From: Duganella sp. OV510
GTDB lineage: Bacteria; Pseudomonadota; Gammaproteobacteria; Burkholderiales; Burkholderiaceae_D
NCBI RefSeq assembly: GCF_900100205.1
Contig: NZ_FNEQ01000009.1
Coordinates: 62,001 to 126,000, forward strand
Direction of reading: 5' to 3'
DNA: 64,000 nucleotides
Shown: in pieces, positions 51,101 to 60,002 of the stretch
Layout of the letters: the number at the start of each line of letters is the position of its first letter
Numbering within the stretch: the first letter of the stretch is position 1
Position numbers and translations under genes: made by a program
The notes under the pieces: model-generated
What the model was told of the DNA's origin: nothing
Database searches by the model: none
The model's input: only the letters and a program-made list of their open reading frames with translations

Positions 51101-51925
51101 CTGCGCGGATGTGAAAAAGAGACGTTTGCTACCTGCGTCGAAGCAGCATCGCGCGGATACGCCACCGCGTCAGTTTGGGCGCGTATTCTTGGCGTCGGTG
51201 CTGAACGCATTGCCAATGTTGGAGACCTGCTTTGGCCTCTGTTTGAACACACAGACTTACTTGAACATCCTGGAACGCGGCGCGATGCGATCAAGTTTTT
51301 TGCGGCCGCCTGGCCATCGCGTTCGTCAGAAGCGCGCCTTCGCTTTGAGACGATGGCACTGGACGAATCTCGGTTTGCCGAGAAGGCGGATCTGGATCGT
51401 TGGCAAGCGAGCCTTGGCCGAATTTTAACTACAGTGCCTGAAGAATCGCTTCAATCAGAACGGCTATTCGGAAGACGCCGCACCTTCGAAGCCAGCGTTA
51501 GTGCAGCTAGCGATGAATTTAAAATTAACACTTTCATAACACCAGTTAACCATGATGAGCGAACTCGGGAACTGCTACGCCGCGACGGCATTAACACGGA
51601 CGCGGGGCCCGACCGACAAGTGCTAGATGCCTCGGAATCGCTTAATGCCCTTGTCAAGCAGGCGACGCCCGACAGCGATGCCTCACTGCTCGCAGTCCTA
51701 TGGAAACAGGCAGCCGCCTTGCTGAAACTGCTCGACGCTTCCCCCACAATCCACGAACGGATCAGTCATTCTGGATGGGGCCACGTGGCAAACGCGGTCT
51801 TGCAGGTGGCCTCAGGCAAAAACTACGTGCCCGGAAAGAACGAGATGCCAGAACTTGCTATGATGTTCTCGATGCTCGACCGCCTATCATCGAGCCCGTA
51901 CCCCATGCCTTCCGAGGAGCCATGA
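48176..51925 (+). CDS. PD-(D/E)XK-like nuclease fused to a STAND/NACHT-like NTPase
   Basis: Of 1,249 residues, 20-120 resemble a Cap4/DUF4297-type nuclease: FQADVATWLAVHIL, then RLETGDTLDDIEV (Glu63, Asp69-70) and FQCKTR (Gln84, Lys86). The NTPase has Walker A TGEPGAGKTG (328-337) and Walker B KILFIDALDAAR (393-404). The remaining ~800 residues are helical repeats, probably a sensor. This is the plan of Avs-like defence proteins. The ATG at 48176 was preferred to a TTG ten codons upstream. It overlaps the next ORF by ATGA. Confidence 0.75.
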   Translation: MTIVTTPAAPAERMRAGGRATEAGMAFQADVATWLAVHILVRLPVGGRFGINNQALPVAIRLETGDTLDDIEVTQSDDGALNFQCKTRATLGTGTESPLAKTVRQVAKWVATEKASDGLPSVTSNAAVLAVRADAPMTLDVLETACRAFDHGGGWTITRGQRNQAERTALNLLETAATPAWRELRSIEPQDADLADLARIFHINRFTMDEGDSDWREASHLLGRHLYGDDAAGDAPLRDLKGIMRGLVGSGAPADRDGLLRALRQRGHNDIMAPGFDADIARLCAATASELTRLAVHCTLPLGTGIPIARECSEHLATAILDGSLLVTGEPGAGKTGALVHAATTLAAAGDTVVFLSVDRFPGVTIAADIQSELGLAHTLPDTLAAIPGSGRKILFIDALDAARGGHSEAVFATLIEQVLQRLASAWIVVASIRTFDLKNGRRYRQAFAGTPVVLQPVDKGMANVRHFSVPRLSDEDLRKAVTASQALAGLIDSAPVQLVDLLRNVFNLSLAAQLLGNGTEPSAFAEIGTQSGLIDAYEDERLPVTPLRLATREAAAVMVRGRRLSVRKIAINHDSLDIVIGSGVLAESGELVSFAHHVLFDHVAGRFYLAWDDPVALKAQLACDTSTALMLAPALRFAVERLWREDDARRPRIWRLTASLFAGDVDPVLGNVALRTLVENVREQGDLLGLMTRVASTPSDPALVAELRRLTRFASMNIADSRPPAQSAALAWARLAEALVSTRERLLIDPARLLLKALFDHGDLADSVLFGVLGQASRALLELAWTPSAQLMQITPIVIEFVGKSFSSSPGASRALLDRILREPHFSQNADREARWLATQIRAITRIDPDFTVQIYAALYGQTITDSAISSMGTDRILRLTSTRRQDYESSRYLLAIAISDVLALSPAHGTRALIDALIGESIVRGITNAPDGRQINLGTSSITLLGAVYEYSDWSQSGISNRKDDLLHQFVVFLRGCEKETFATCVEAASRGYATASVWARILGVGAERIANVGDLLWPLFEHTDLLEHPGTRRDAIKFFAAAWPSRSSEARLRFETMALDESRFAEKADLDRWQASLGRILTTVPEESLQSERLFGRRRTFEASVSAASDEFKINTFITPVNHDERTRELLRRDGINTDAGPDRQVLDASESLNALVKQATPDSDASLLAVLWKQAAALLKLLDASPTIHERISHSGWGHVANAVLQVASGKNYVPGKNEMPELAMMFSMLDRLSSSPYPMPSEEP

Positions 51926-53097
51926 TGACCATGTTTTGGAATGGGTGGGATGTACGCGTCGACGCAGCACAAGCATGGATGCACCTTGCGCAACGTAATG
52001 CCGCGACACATCCTATTATCCTCGATCGGGTAGCGGCGGTACTGGAAGACCCGGTGGCGACAGTGCGCTTGCAGGCGGCGGGAGATATCGCCATTATTGG
52101 CAATTCCTCGCCCGAACGCATGTGGGAAATGGCGGAACGAATTGCGGCTCAAGAAACCAACGCCGAGGTTCTGGCCTCCTTCCTTTGTTCCCTACGTCAT
52201 TTCAGCCATGCTGCCCCTGAACGCTGCGAGACATTGCTGAACATGATTATGACGCGATGGGCTGAAGGACTTATCGATGAAAATTCGGGGGGCAATCATC
52301 TTTCTGAGGCGCTAGGTAATTGGATTGCGCAGTTGTTCATCGGGCAGGCACGAGACTACGCGCGCGACTGGTTGACACAATGGGCTGTCGACCCTTTACG
52401 CTTCAGTAATCAGCTCCATGCGCTTATCGGCGTGCTACGCGCCTCGCTATTCCTTCGCTATGCCCCTCCCCCGGAGGCCGAAACGTCGGCCATGAGCGAC
52501 CGCGCACAGCAAGCTGTTGAGCTTATTATCTCGTCCGCGATTAGGATTGCCAGCGATGCCCATGCGACAGCTATCCTTGAGTCCGTGTCCGAAACCGACA
52601 AGCAACAGGCAATCGCACAGTTCCAAGCGGCGGAAGCTGTGATCCTGCACACGGTGAACCAGTTCTATTTCGGCTCGGGCGCTTTTGGGGAAAATGGCAT
52701 CGAAGATGGGCCAGGCCTGCGAGACGCAGCTACCATGACTCGGTTCCTCACTGATTACTCCAGTACGCTCGCCATGTTAGCCGACACACGCACTCCCGAA
52801 GCGCTGCACCACTTGATCGAGTTGTATCAGTTCCTGATCCCTGCGAATCCATCCGCTGTTTTCGGAGTTGTTCATGCGATCCTGCTTGGTCGCGGAGAAC
52901 AGGAAGGGTATCACTACGAAACGCTTGCCATCGACGTCGTCGTAGGCATCGTACGACGCTACCTTGCCGACTATCGCGCAATTTTCGAAGATGAGGCCAG
53001 ACGCCAAGATCTGGTTGCCATTCTTAACCTGTTCGCCGACGCGGGATGGCCGGACGCGCTACAACTACTCTACGACCTTCCCGACCTGTTGCGCTGA
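51922..53097 (+). CDS. HEAT-like protein, separate or split-off C terminus of the NTPase
   Basis: The 391-residue helical-repeat protein (VRVDAAQAWMHLAQRN, DPVATVRLQAAGDIAII) has the look of the C-terminal part of very long NACHT-type proteins. Its start lies within the stop of the NTPase gene (ATGA), so it is made by coupled reinitiation. Alternatively, a one-base indel near 51920 has cut one ~1,640-residue gene in two. No catalytic motif is visible. A sensor role for phage or cell signals is likely if it works with the upstream protein. Confidence 0.7.
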   Translation: MMTMFWNGWDVRVDAAQAWMHLAQRNAATHPIILDRVAAVLEDPVATVRLQAAGDIAIIGNSSPERMWEMAERIAAQETNAEVLASFLCSLRHFSHAAPERCETLLNMIMTRWAEGLIDENSGGNHLSEALGNWIAQLFIGQARDYARDWLTQWAVDPLRFSNQLHALIGVLRASLFLRYAPPPEAETSAMSDRAQQAVELIISSAIRIASDAHATAILESVSETDKQQAIAQFQAAEAVILHTVNQFYFGSGAFGENGIEDGPGLRDAATMTRFLTDYSSTLAMLADTRTPEALHHLIELYQFLIPANPSAVFGVVHAILLGRGEQEGYHYETLAIDVVVGIVRRYLADYRAIFEDEARRQDLVAILNLFADAGWPDALQLLYDLPDLLR

Positions 53098-53173
53098 CAC
53101 CTTGGTCGCCACTATGCTGCTCACAGTGCTTAGGCAAGTACCTCATGCACTGTCCTCGACACCGACAATTTAA

Positions 53174-53707
53174 TCAACGGCGGAGCCAATTGCGGACTGC
53201 GGCATAGTGAGTTTTACTCAACTCGCCTAGTTGTTGAACCTGTCGCAGATGGCGCTTCCGCCAAACCCGTGGTAAGCGTCCGGACAAATAACTGCTATCG
53301 AGCGGCCTGATTTGGGCTATAAGTTTAGCTCGCGCTAACCGGGCTCGCTCCAGCGGGGTGGACGCCAGATTACTCCGATACCGAAGCGCATGACAATGCC
53401 GGCACGCCAGCTCCCCACCGCGCCAGTACAGCGACTGAAAATTTCCCTCATGCGCGCGGGGACATTTTAGGAGGGGACGCACTCGGTCATTTAGGCACGG
53501 CACGGACACAATGTCCGCCAACCACACCCGGCCACCCAGATGGACCGCCAGGCGCGTCTCTGACAGCACGGCGACGGTACGCTCGGCTCCATCAACCAGA
53601 ACGACCTCCGGCCGCCCAGCGGCCTTGATAGCGCGCTGGATCTTGGGCAGGTTCACCTCGAAGGCGCTTTCCAGCACCGGGACTCGTGGAGCTTTTGCTT
53701 TTTTCAT
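53174..53707 (-). CDS. Hypothetical island protein, zinc-ribbon-like
   Basis: The 177-residue protein has CPRAHEG...CRHCHALRYRSN, a zinc-binding-like arrangement around residues 82-108, then a basic helical C terminus (RARLARAKLIAQIR, RLPRVWRKRHLRQ). Similar proteins sit in many integrative islands of proteobacteria, often near small regulators. A nucleic-acid-binding role is possible. It converges on the HEAT-like ORF, 76 bp away. Confidence 0.65.
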   Translation of the reverse strand: MKKAKAPRVPVLESAFEVNLPKIQRAIKAAGRPEVVLVDGAERTVAVLSETRLAVHLGGRVWLADIVSVPCLNDRVRPLLKCPRAHEGNFQSLYWRGGELACRHCHALRYRSNLASTPLERARLARAKLIAQIRPLDSSYLSGRLPRVWRKRHLRQVQQLGELSKTHYAAVRNWLRR

Positions 53708-53786
53708 CTCAGCTACCTAAAACAAAAGCGAACCGGGCACGTTCACGCGCGGTTCGCTTGGTGGGGCTACTGTCGGCTGCGCAAAA

Positions 53787-54155
53787 TCAGCGCAGGTGCG
53801 CCTGTGACCATGCCATCGGCTCTATGATGTAGTTGTGGCAATGACGGCCAATCAGGGTAACCGCAATGGGTTTATCCAGTTCGCCCAAGCTGGCGCTCAA
53901 ACGCTTGCGGAATGCCTCCATGCGCTTGTCGTCCAGATCTGCGTTAACTACGTCAACAACATAGCCCAGTGCTTTGTAGAGGTCGAACATATCGAACGAG
54001 CGCGGGCTAATGAAGGAAACGTGGCGGAAGTTTCCCAACGTACGCAGGCACTCCAGATTGCGAATGGTGCCGAATGCGTTCAGCAGTGCAACGGCATCAG
54101 CGTGTGGAAGTTTTTTGAAGTCGGCCTTCTGCGGCCATTGGTTGCGTTTGCTCAT
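53787..54155 (-). CDS. Hypothetical island protein
   Basis: The 122-residue protein has a charged N terminus (MSKRNQWPQKADFKKLP), an alpha/beta middle (FGTIRNLECLRTLGNFRHVSFI, ADLDDKRMEAFRKRL) and a His-rich end (LIGRHCHNYI). It was not recognised. It is in line with the primase and zinc-ribbon genes on the same strand. Confidence 0.55.
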   Translation of the reverse strand: MSKRNQWPQKADFKKLPHADAVALLNAFGTIRNLECLRTLGNFRHVSFISPRSFDMFDLYKALGYVVDVVNADLDDKRMEAFRKRLSASLGELDKPIAVTLIGRHCHNYIIEPMAWSQAHLR

Positions 54156-54336
54156 GAGTCTCCAATGTGAACTATCCCGTCCGAACGGATCGGGCAGTTA
54201 CCATCATGGCCGGCGAAAGACAATTCGACTTTTTGATGGCAAGCTTTTTTTGATTGGACTTAAACCGGCCGTCCCGGTCCCGCTCTTTCCCGGTTCATGA
54301 CACTGTGGGAATGTCCGGGCAAGCCGAAATATGTCC

Positions 54337-54376
54337 CGGTTTTTCCCACTCCCCCTATAAGGGGGAAGGGAAACCG
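54337..54376. other. Long dyad after the primase gene; terminator or replication origin
   Basis: Nested arms CGGTTT/AAACCG, TCCC/GGGA and TCCCCCT-ATA-AGGGGGA form a ~40-bp cruciform-capable dyad, 17 bp past the primase stop. TCCCGGT also occurs at 54271-54277 and 54287-54294 (CCCGGT). P4-type elements keep their origin near the primase gene. Confidence 0.4.
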
Positions 54377-54393
54377 GGAACGGGGAAAATTAA

Positions 54394-56604
54394 CTACGCT
54401 GGGCGAACGTAGTTGCTGTCGATTTTGATTTTGCCTTTATCGACCAAGCCGCCGATTGCGGCCTTGGCGCGCTCGCGCTTGTGTTTGTTGTCGACGTCCA
54501 ACTTCGCGGCCACTGCGGCAATCGCTTCGTCGTAGAGGACCGCCCCCTCTGAGCCGCAGAAGATGGCCTCCAACGTCGCCATTGCTACCACTTGATGCGG
54601 CCCCAGCTTCTTGGATTGACGCACTGCAAATGCCGGGCCAACTGGGACTGCCACGCACGATGAGATCTCGTCATCCTCATCATCGACGCCAACTACCAGC
54701 GCTTCGAGGCTGAACTTGTAGGCTGTCCCCGTTGCGTCGTCTTTGCACTTCTGGATCACCCACGAGGGACCAGCTTGGCTCGGCATTACGCCAATGACCG
54801 CATCCATTGCAGCGAACAGGCTGGAGTGACCACGCATACCTTTCACAGCCTCTTTACCTGTATGGTGCACCAGCATCACCAGTCCACCAGTGAGGCTTTG
54901 CAGCCTCTTGGCCGCAGCGATGATGCCGCCCATGTCCTTGGACGAATTTTCATCAGCCTCAGGCGCTGCGCGGTTCAGCGTGTCGAGAATCGTCAGGCCA
55001 CCAACACCACTGGCCTCAATGATGGCATCAGCCAGATCTTCAATGTCGTTCGAGTGCAGCATGTTGATCGGCTGGGTGATAAACCGCAGGTTGTCCGGCA
55101 ACGGCTTCCCGTGGTGCTGCGCCCACGCTTTAGCTCGCTTCCCCATACCGCCCTCGCCTTCCAGCACGCAGTAGGTCACTGGGCCATTCTTAACCCGCAT
55201 GCCGTACCACTCGTCACCGCCGCCTGCGACCATCGCCGCAAGATCCAAAGCCAGGAACGATTTACCGCTTCCGCTCGGGCCGTACAACGCCACCAGCCCA
55301 GTCTGCGGGAACAAGCCGCGAATCATCCACTGGAGTGGCGGTGCATTTGCCAGATCGTTCGCGGAAAGCAGCTTATAGCGGCGGGTGGGCTGCGTAACCG
55401 GGTGATCTCCTTGCTCGGCCGAGGAGCAGGTGATCGGTGCCGCAGCTGGGTTGCTCATGGCTTTCTCCATGATCTTGCTGATATCGACGTCCTTGATGCG
55501 GGCATCCAAGGCAATGCGGCGGACAGTCTCATAGGTAATGCCGCCAGTCGGCTTAAAGCTATTCCACGCTTTTACCAGCGCGGCGGCGTCGTACTTTTCC
55601 GGGCAGGTCTGGCTCCACTCGTCCGCAATTTTGAACATGCTCAGGGACTGATCGCGGGCGTGCAAGGCCATCAAGATTTCCAGCCATTCGGCGCGCCTGC
55701 AAGCAGCCGAGATATACGACAGATCGTTCTTAATACTCGCTACTTCATGCTCTTGCAGCTCGTCGTTGGTGACATTTTCAACGTTCGGCTCATCACGCTT
55801 GGCCTTGCTAAATTTGTCGATCAGCCATTGCGGTGCGTCCGCAATCTCCTGGCCCTCGAATGGGTTGCTAGACCCTTCCCAGCCGTAGAGCCCGCCATTG
55901 GCGTGGCGGGAACCAGGCCCAACGACGTATCCGTTAACTTTCAGGTCGATGTTTTCGCCCATCGAGCCCACGAAGCTCAACGAGCTACCAGCCCAGTAAT
56001 AACAGTGGCGGCCGCCAGCGCCGCTTACCACCTCGGCCGTCTCAGGCAGTCGACCATGAATCGCTTCCAGCATCTCCAGAGCTTCAGCTCCGCCGACTTT
56101 GTAGCTGTCCACATCGACTACCATCAGCATCTTGCCGGTATTACCGACCTCGCGCCCCAGACGCACGCCATAATTCAGCGTAGGGTCCTTCTGGAACCAC
56201 TCGTTGATCGTGTTGAAGTCGGCGGTTGCAGCTTCCATCCACCCCGAGTAGCGCGGATGTTTGCCCGGATGCGTGCATTGATCGGCCTTAGGACAGTGGC
56301 AGTGGCCGTTGGAGTTCGCGCCCCAAACCGGAAAGACCGGAATGCCCTTCGATGCCATCTGCAACGCCCCATGATGCGCAGGAGACAGCGCAGTGCCGCT
56401 GGCGGGTACGGACATACCTCGACTCACGGCCCCCATGATGGCAACCGCATCACCGGGGTACGATGCCGTCATGATGCGGTTAAGCTCGGTCGTGCTGGTG
56501 ATGGTAGGCGTAACACCCATTCCGTGGCGCTTTGCCGCGCCATTGGCGCCACCACCGATGCACACCGCGCCGTCATGAACCACAGACAGAATGTCGGCGC
56601 TCAT
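54394..56604 (-). CDS. Prim-pol / RepA-like AAA+ replication protein
   Basis: The 736-residue protein has an N-terminal bifunctional primase-polymerase domain (FPVWGANSNGHCHCPK, MVVDVDSYK metal site, VVSGAGGRHCYYW, DLKVNGYVVGPGSRH). A primase C-terminal region at ~300-370 follows, then a RecA-like RepA helicase (YGPSGSGKSFLALDLA Walker A, LTILDTLNR Walker B, MLVHHTGK). It would prime and unwind for island replication. The ATG at 56604 overlaps the AlpA stop by 4 bp and is preferred to the one two codons upstream. Confidence 0.88.
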   Translation of the reverse strand: MSADILSVVHDGAVCIGGGANGAAKRHGMGVTPTITSTTELNRIMTASYPGDAVAIMGAVSRGMSVPASGTALSPAHHGALQMASKGIPVFPVWGANSNGHCHCPKADQCTHPGKHPRYSGWMEAATADFNTINEWFQKDPTLNYGVRLGREVGNTGKMLMVVDVDSYKVGGAEALEMLEAIHGRLPETAEVVSGAGGRHCYYWAGSSLSFVGSMGENIDLKVNGYVVGPGSRHANGGLYGWEGSSNPFEGQEIADAPQWLIDKFSKAKRDEPNVENVTNDELQEHEVASIKNDLSYISAACRRAEWLEILMALHARDQSLSMFKIADEWSQTCPEKYDAAALVKAWNSFKPTGGITYETVRRIALDARIKDVDISKIMEKAMSNPAAAPITCSSAEQGDHPVTQPTRRYKLLSANDLANAPPLQWMIRGLFPQTGLVALYGPSGSGKSFLALDLAAMVAGGGDEWYGMRVKNGPVTYCVLEGEGGMGKRAKAWAQHHGKPLPDNLRFITQPINMLHSNDIEDLADAIIEASGVGGLTILDTLNRAAPEADENSSKDMGGIIAAAKRLQSLTGGLVMLVHHTGKEAVKGMRGHSSLFAAMDAVIGVMPSQAGPSWVIQKCKDDATGTAYKFSLEALVVGVDDEDDEISSCVAVPVGPAFAVRQSKKLGPHQVVAMATLEAIFCGSEGAVLYDEAIAAVAAKLDVDNKHKRERAKAAIGGLVDKGKIKIDSNYVRPA

Positions 56605-56825
56605 GCGCATCCCCAGCTTTTGCGACGCGGCACCGAGCGCGCCTCGGCCTGCGCGATGATCCAGGCGTCGATCTCGGTATTCAACCAGCCTACAGCACGA
56701 CCACCCAGCGAGATGGGAGCGGGAAACTTACCGTCTTTGATTTTTGCGTAGATTCCACTGCGTGACAGCGGCACTTTGATTTGCACCTGGTCCAGCTTCA
56801 ACAGTGCGAGTACATCTTGGTCCAT
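56601..56825 (-). CDS. alpA: AlpA-family transcriptional regulator
   Basis: This 74-residue helix-turn-helix protein shows the AlpA pattern: VPLSRSGIYAKIKDGKFPAPISLGGRAVGW, then LNTEIDAWIIAQAEAR. AlpA proteins act as excisionase or integrase activators in P4-like elements. The ATG at 56825 matches the family length; the frame remains open upstream but without conserved sequence. It overlaps the primase gene by 4 bp, so the two are translated together. Confidence 0.9.
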   Translation of the reverse strand: MDQDVLALLKLDQVQIKVPLSRSGIYAKIKDGKFPAPISLGGRAVGWLNTEIDAWIIAQAEARSVPRRKSWGCA

Positions 56826-56966
56826 CGGATTCCCGTGGTAGTTGAGGAGATCCAAGTTTTGCAAGCGCAGCGCAATTCGACTTTTTACTGCAAGGAGAGA
56901 ATGGAAGAAAAAAAAACTGGAGCAGAAAAAGAAAGTGGCCCAACTAGTGGGCCACTGATCTTTGAA

Positions 56967-56994
56967 ACATGGGTGGAAACATGGGTAGAAAAGC
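56967..56994. promoter_or_regulatory. Tandem ACATGGGT repeats near the right end
   Basis: AACATGGGTGGAAACATGGGTAGAAAAG holds two 11-bp units about 40 bp inside attR. It resembles ACATGGGTAGATACGTGGGTAAAAG at the integrase start (37412-37436). These are candidate integrase arm sites. Confidence 0.5.
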
Positions 56995-57029
56995 ACAATC
57001 ACCCTGAAACCCGCATGAATACGTCAATT

Positions 57030-57044
57030 CTGGCGGAGAGAGGG
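57030..57044. repeat. Right attachment repeat (attR) inside tRNA-Ser
   Basis: CTGGCGGAGAGAGGG overlaps the last 14 bases of the tRNA gene and matches 37267-37281. The tRNA stays intact after integration. Confidence 0.85.
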
Positions 57045-57120
57045 GGATTCGAACCCCCGATAGGTTTGACCCTATACACGCTTTCCAGGCGTGCGACTTC
57101 AACCACTCATCCACCTCTCC
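57031..57120 (-). tRNA. tRNA-Ser (GGA)
   Basis: A 90-nt gene with a long variable arm, as in serine tRNAs: acceptor GGAGAGG/CCTCTCC, anticodon loop CTGGAAA with GGA at 57086-57084, T-loop GGTTCGAATCC and encoded CCA at the 3' end. It is the integration target of the island to its left. Confidence 0.97.
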
Positions 57121-57149
57121 TGCATTTCCCAAACCTCGGGAAGCGGCGA

Positions 57150-57178
57150 ATTATAGCAAAGATTCCCCAGAGTACAAA
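57150..57178 (-). promoter_or_regulatory. tRNA-Ser promoter
   Basis: On the minus strand TATAAT (57155-57150) has a weak -35 TTTGTA/TTGTAC 16-17 bp upstream, about 30 bases before the tRNA 5' end. It lies just after the acs stop codon. Confidence 0.55.
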
Positions 57179-57183
57179 ACTTA

Positions 57184-59169
<1,986 letters not shown>

Positions 59170-59380
59170 GGTGTCTCCAATGTTGTAGTAATCGTTTGCT
59201 ATCAAACATAAACGCGATCGCTTACTGCGCCCTTACAGCCGGCTCATCCCCGGCGGAGGATGGCACGCCGGACAATTTTACCAATATTTCAATGCAGCCT
59301 ACCGATGCGGTCGCCCGGCAGCGCGTGTAAAATGTCGGCAGTTTTTATAGTCTGCCTTATTTCCAGGAGTTTTGCCGATA

Positions 59381-59977
59381 ATGACCGAGCCTAAACCGAA
59401 GCTGCGCCCTTTGCCCGCTTTTATCTTCATGACCCGCTGGCTGCAACTGCCGCTGTATCTCGGCCTGATACTGGCGCAGTGCGTCTACGTGTTCCATTTC
59501 TGGGTCGAGTTGAAAGACCTGATCGGCGCCGCCTTCGGCAACGACGCCGCCCTGCAGCACATCATCCAGGCGGTGGCCGTGCCAGGCTCGCCGATGCCGG
59601 AAAAACTCAACGAAACCACCATCATGCTGGTCGTGCTGGGGCTGATCGACGTGGTGATGATTTCCAACCTGCTGGTGATGGTCATCATCGGTGGCTACGA
59701 AACCTTCATCTCGCGCATGAACCTGGATACCCATCCGGATCAGCCGGAGTGGCTGTCGCATGTCAACGCATCAGTGCTGAAGACCAAGCTGGCGATGGCG
59801 ATCATCGGCATCTCGTCGATCCATCTGCTGAAGACCTTCATCAACGCCGCCTCGTACAAGCCGGAAGTCATCATCGCGCAGACCGCCATTCACGTGGTGT
59901 TCCTGCTGTCGGCCATGGCCATCGCCTACACCGACCGCCTGACGACGATGACGCACAACGATTCAAAACACCATTAA
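59381..59977 (+). CDS. TIGR00645/YqhA family inner-membrane protein
   Basis: The 198-residue protein has three to four hydrophobic helices and matches the TIGR00645 (YqhA/UPF0114) family: LRPLPAFIFMTRWLQLPLYL, then VVMISNLLVMVIIGGYETFIS and ISSIHLLKTFINA. The function of the family is unknown. The ATG at 59381 has AGGAG 11 bases upstream; the TTG at 59372 is too close to that site. It sits 25 bp before fumarase and may share its transcript. Confidence 0.88.
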   Translation: MTEPKPKLRPLPAFIFMTRWLQLPLYLGLILAQCVYVFHFWVELKDLIGAAFGNDAALQHIIQAVAVPGSPMPEKLNETTIMLVVLGLIDVVMISNLLVMVIIGGYETFISRMNLDTHPDQPEWLSHVNASVLKTKLAMAIIGISSIHLLKTFINAASYKPEVIIAQTAIHVVFLLSAMAIAYTDRLTTMTHNDSKHH

Positions 59978-60002
59978 GCCTACACCCTCACGCGAGAACA
60001 TC

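Larger units (their letters stand above)
37267..57044. mobile_element. Genomic island integrated at tRNA-Ser(GGA)
   Basis: The ~19.8-kb segment is bounded by 15-bp direct repeats that match the 3' end of the intact tRNA-Ser at the right edge. It carries a P4-type integrase at the left end, AlpA and a primase/helicase at the right end, and cargo between. Base composition is visibly less GC-rich than the flanks. Cargo includes nuclease- and ATPase-type genes resembling defence functions and several broken genes, indicating repeated turnover. Confidence 0.88.

Noticed and set aside
51700..51921. Upstream extension of the HEAT-like ORF inside the NTPase gene
   Set aside because: The extra residues are Arg-rich shadow of the NTPase frame except perhaps the last ~20; the ATGA overlap gives a better start.
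56826..57002. N-terminal extension of AlpA (59 extra residues)
   Set aside because: The extension is Phe-rich and not conserved-looking, and it would cover the arm-type repeats; the AlpA domain starts naturally at 56825.
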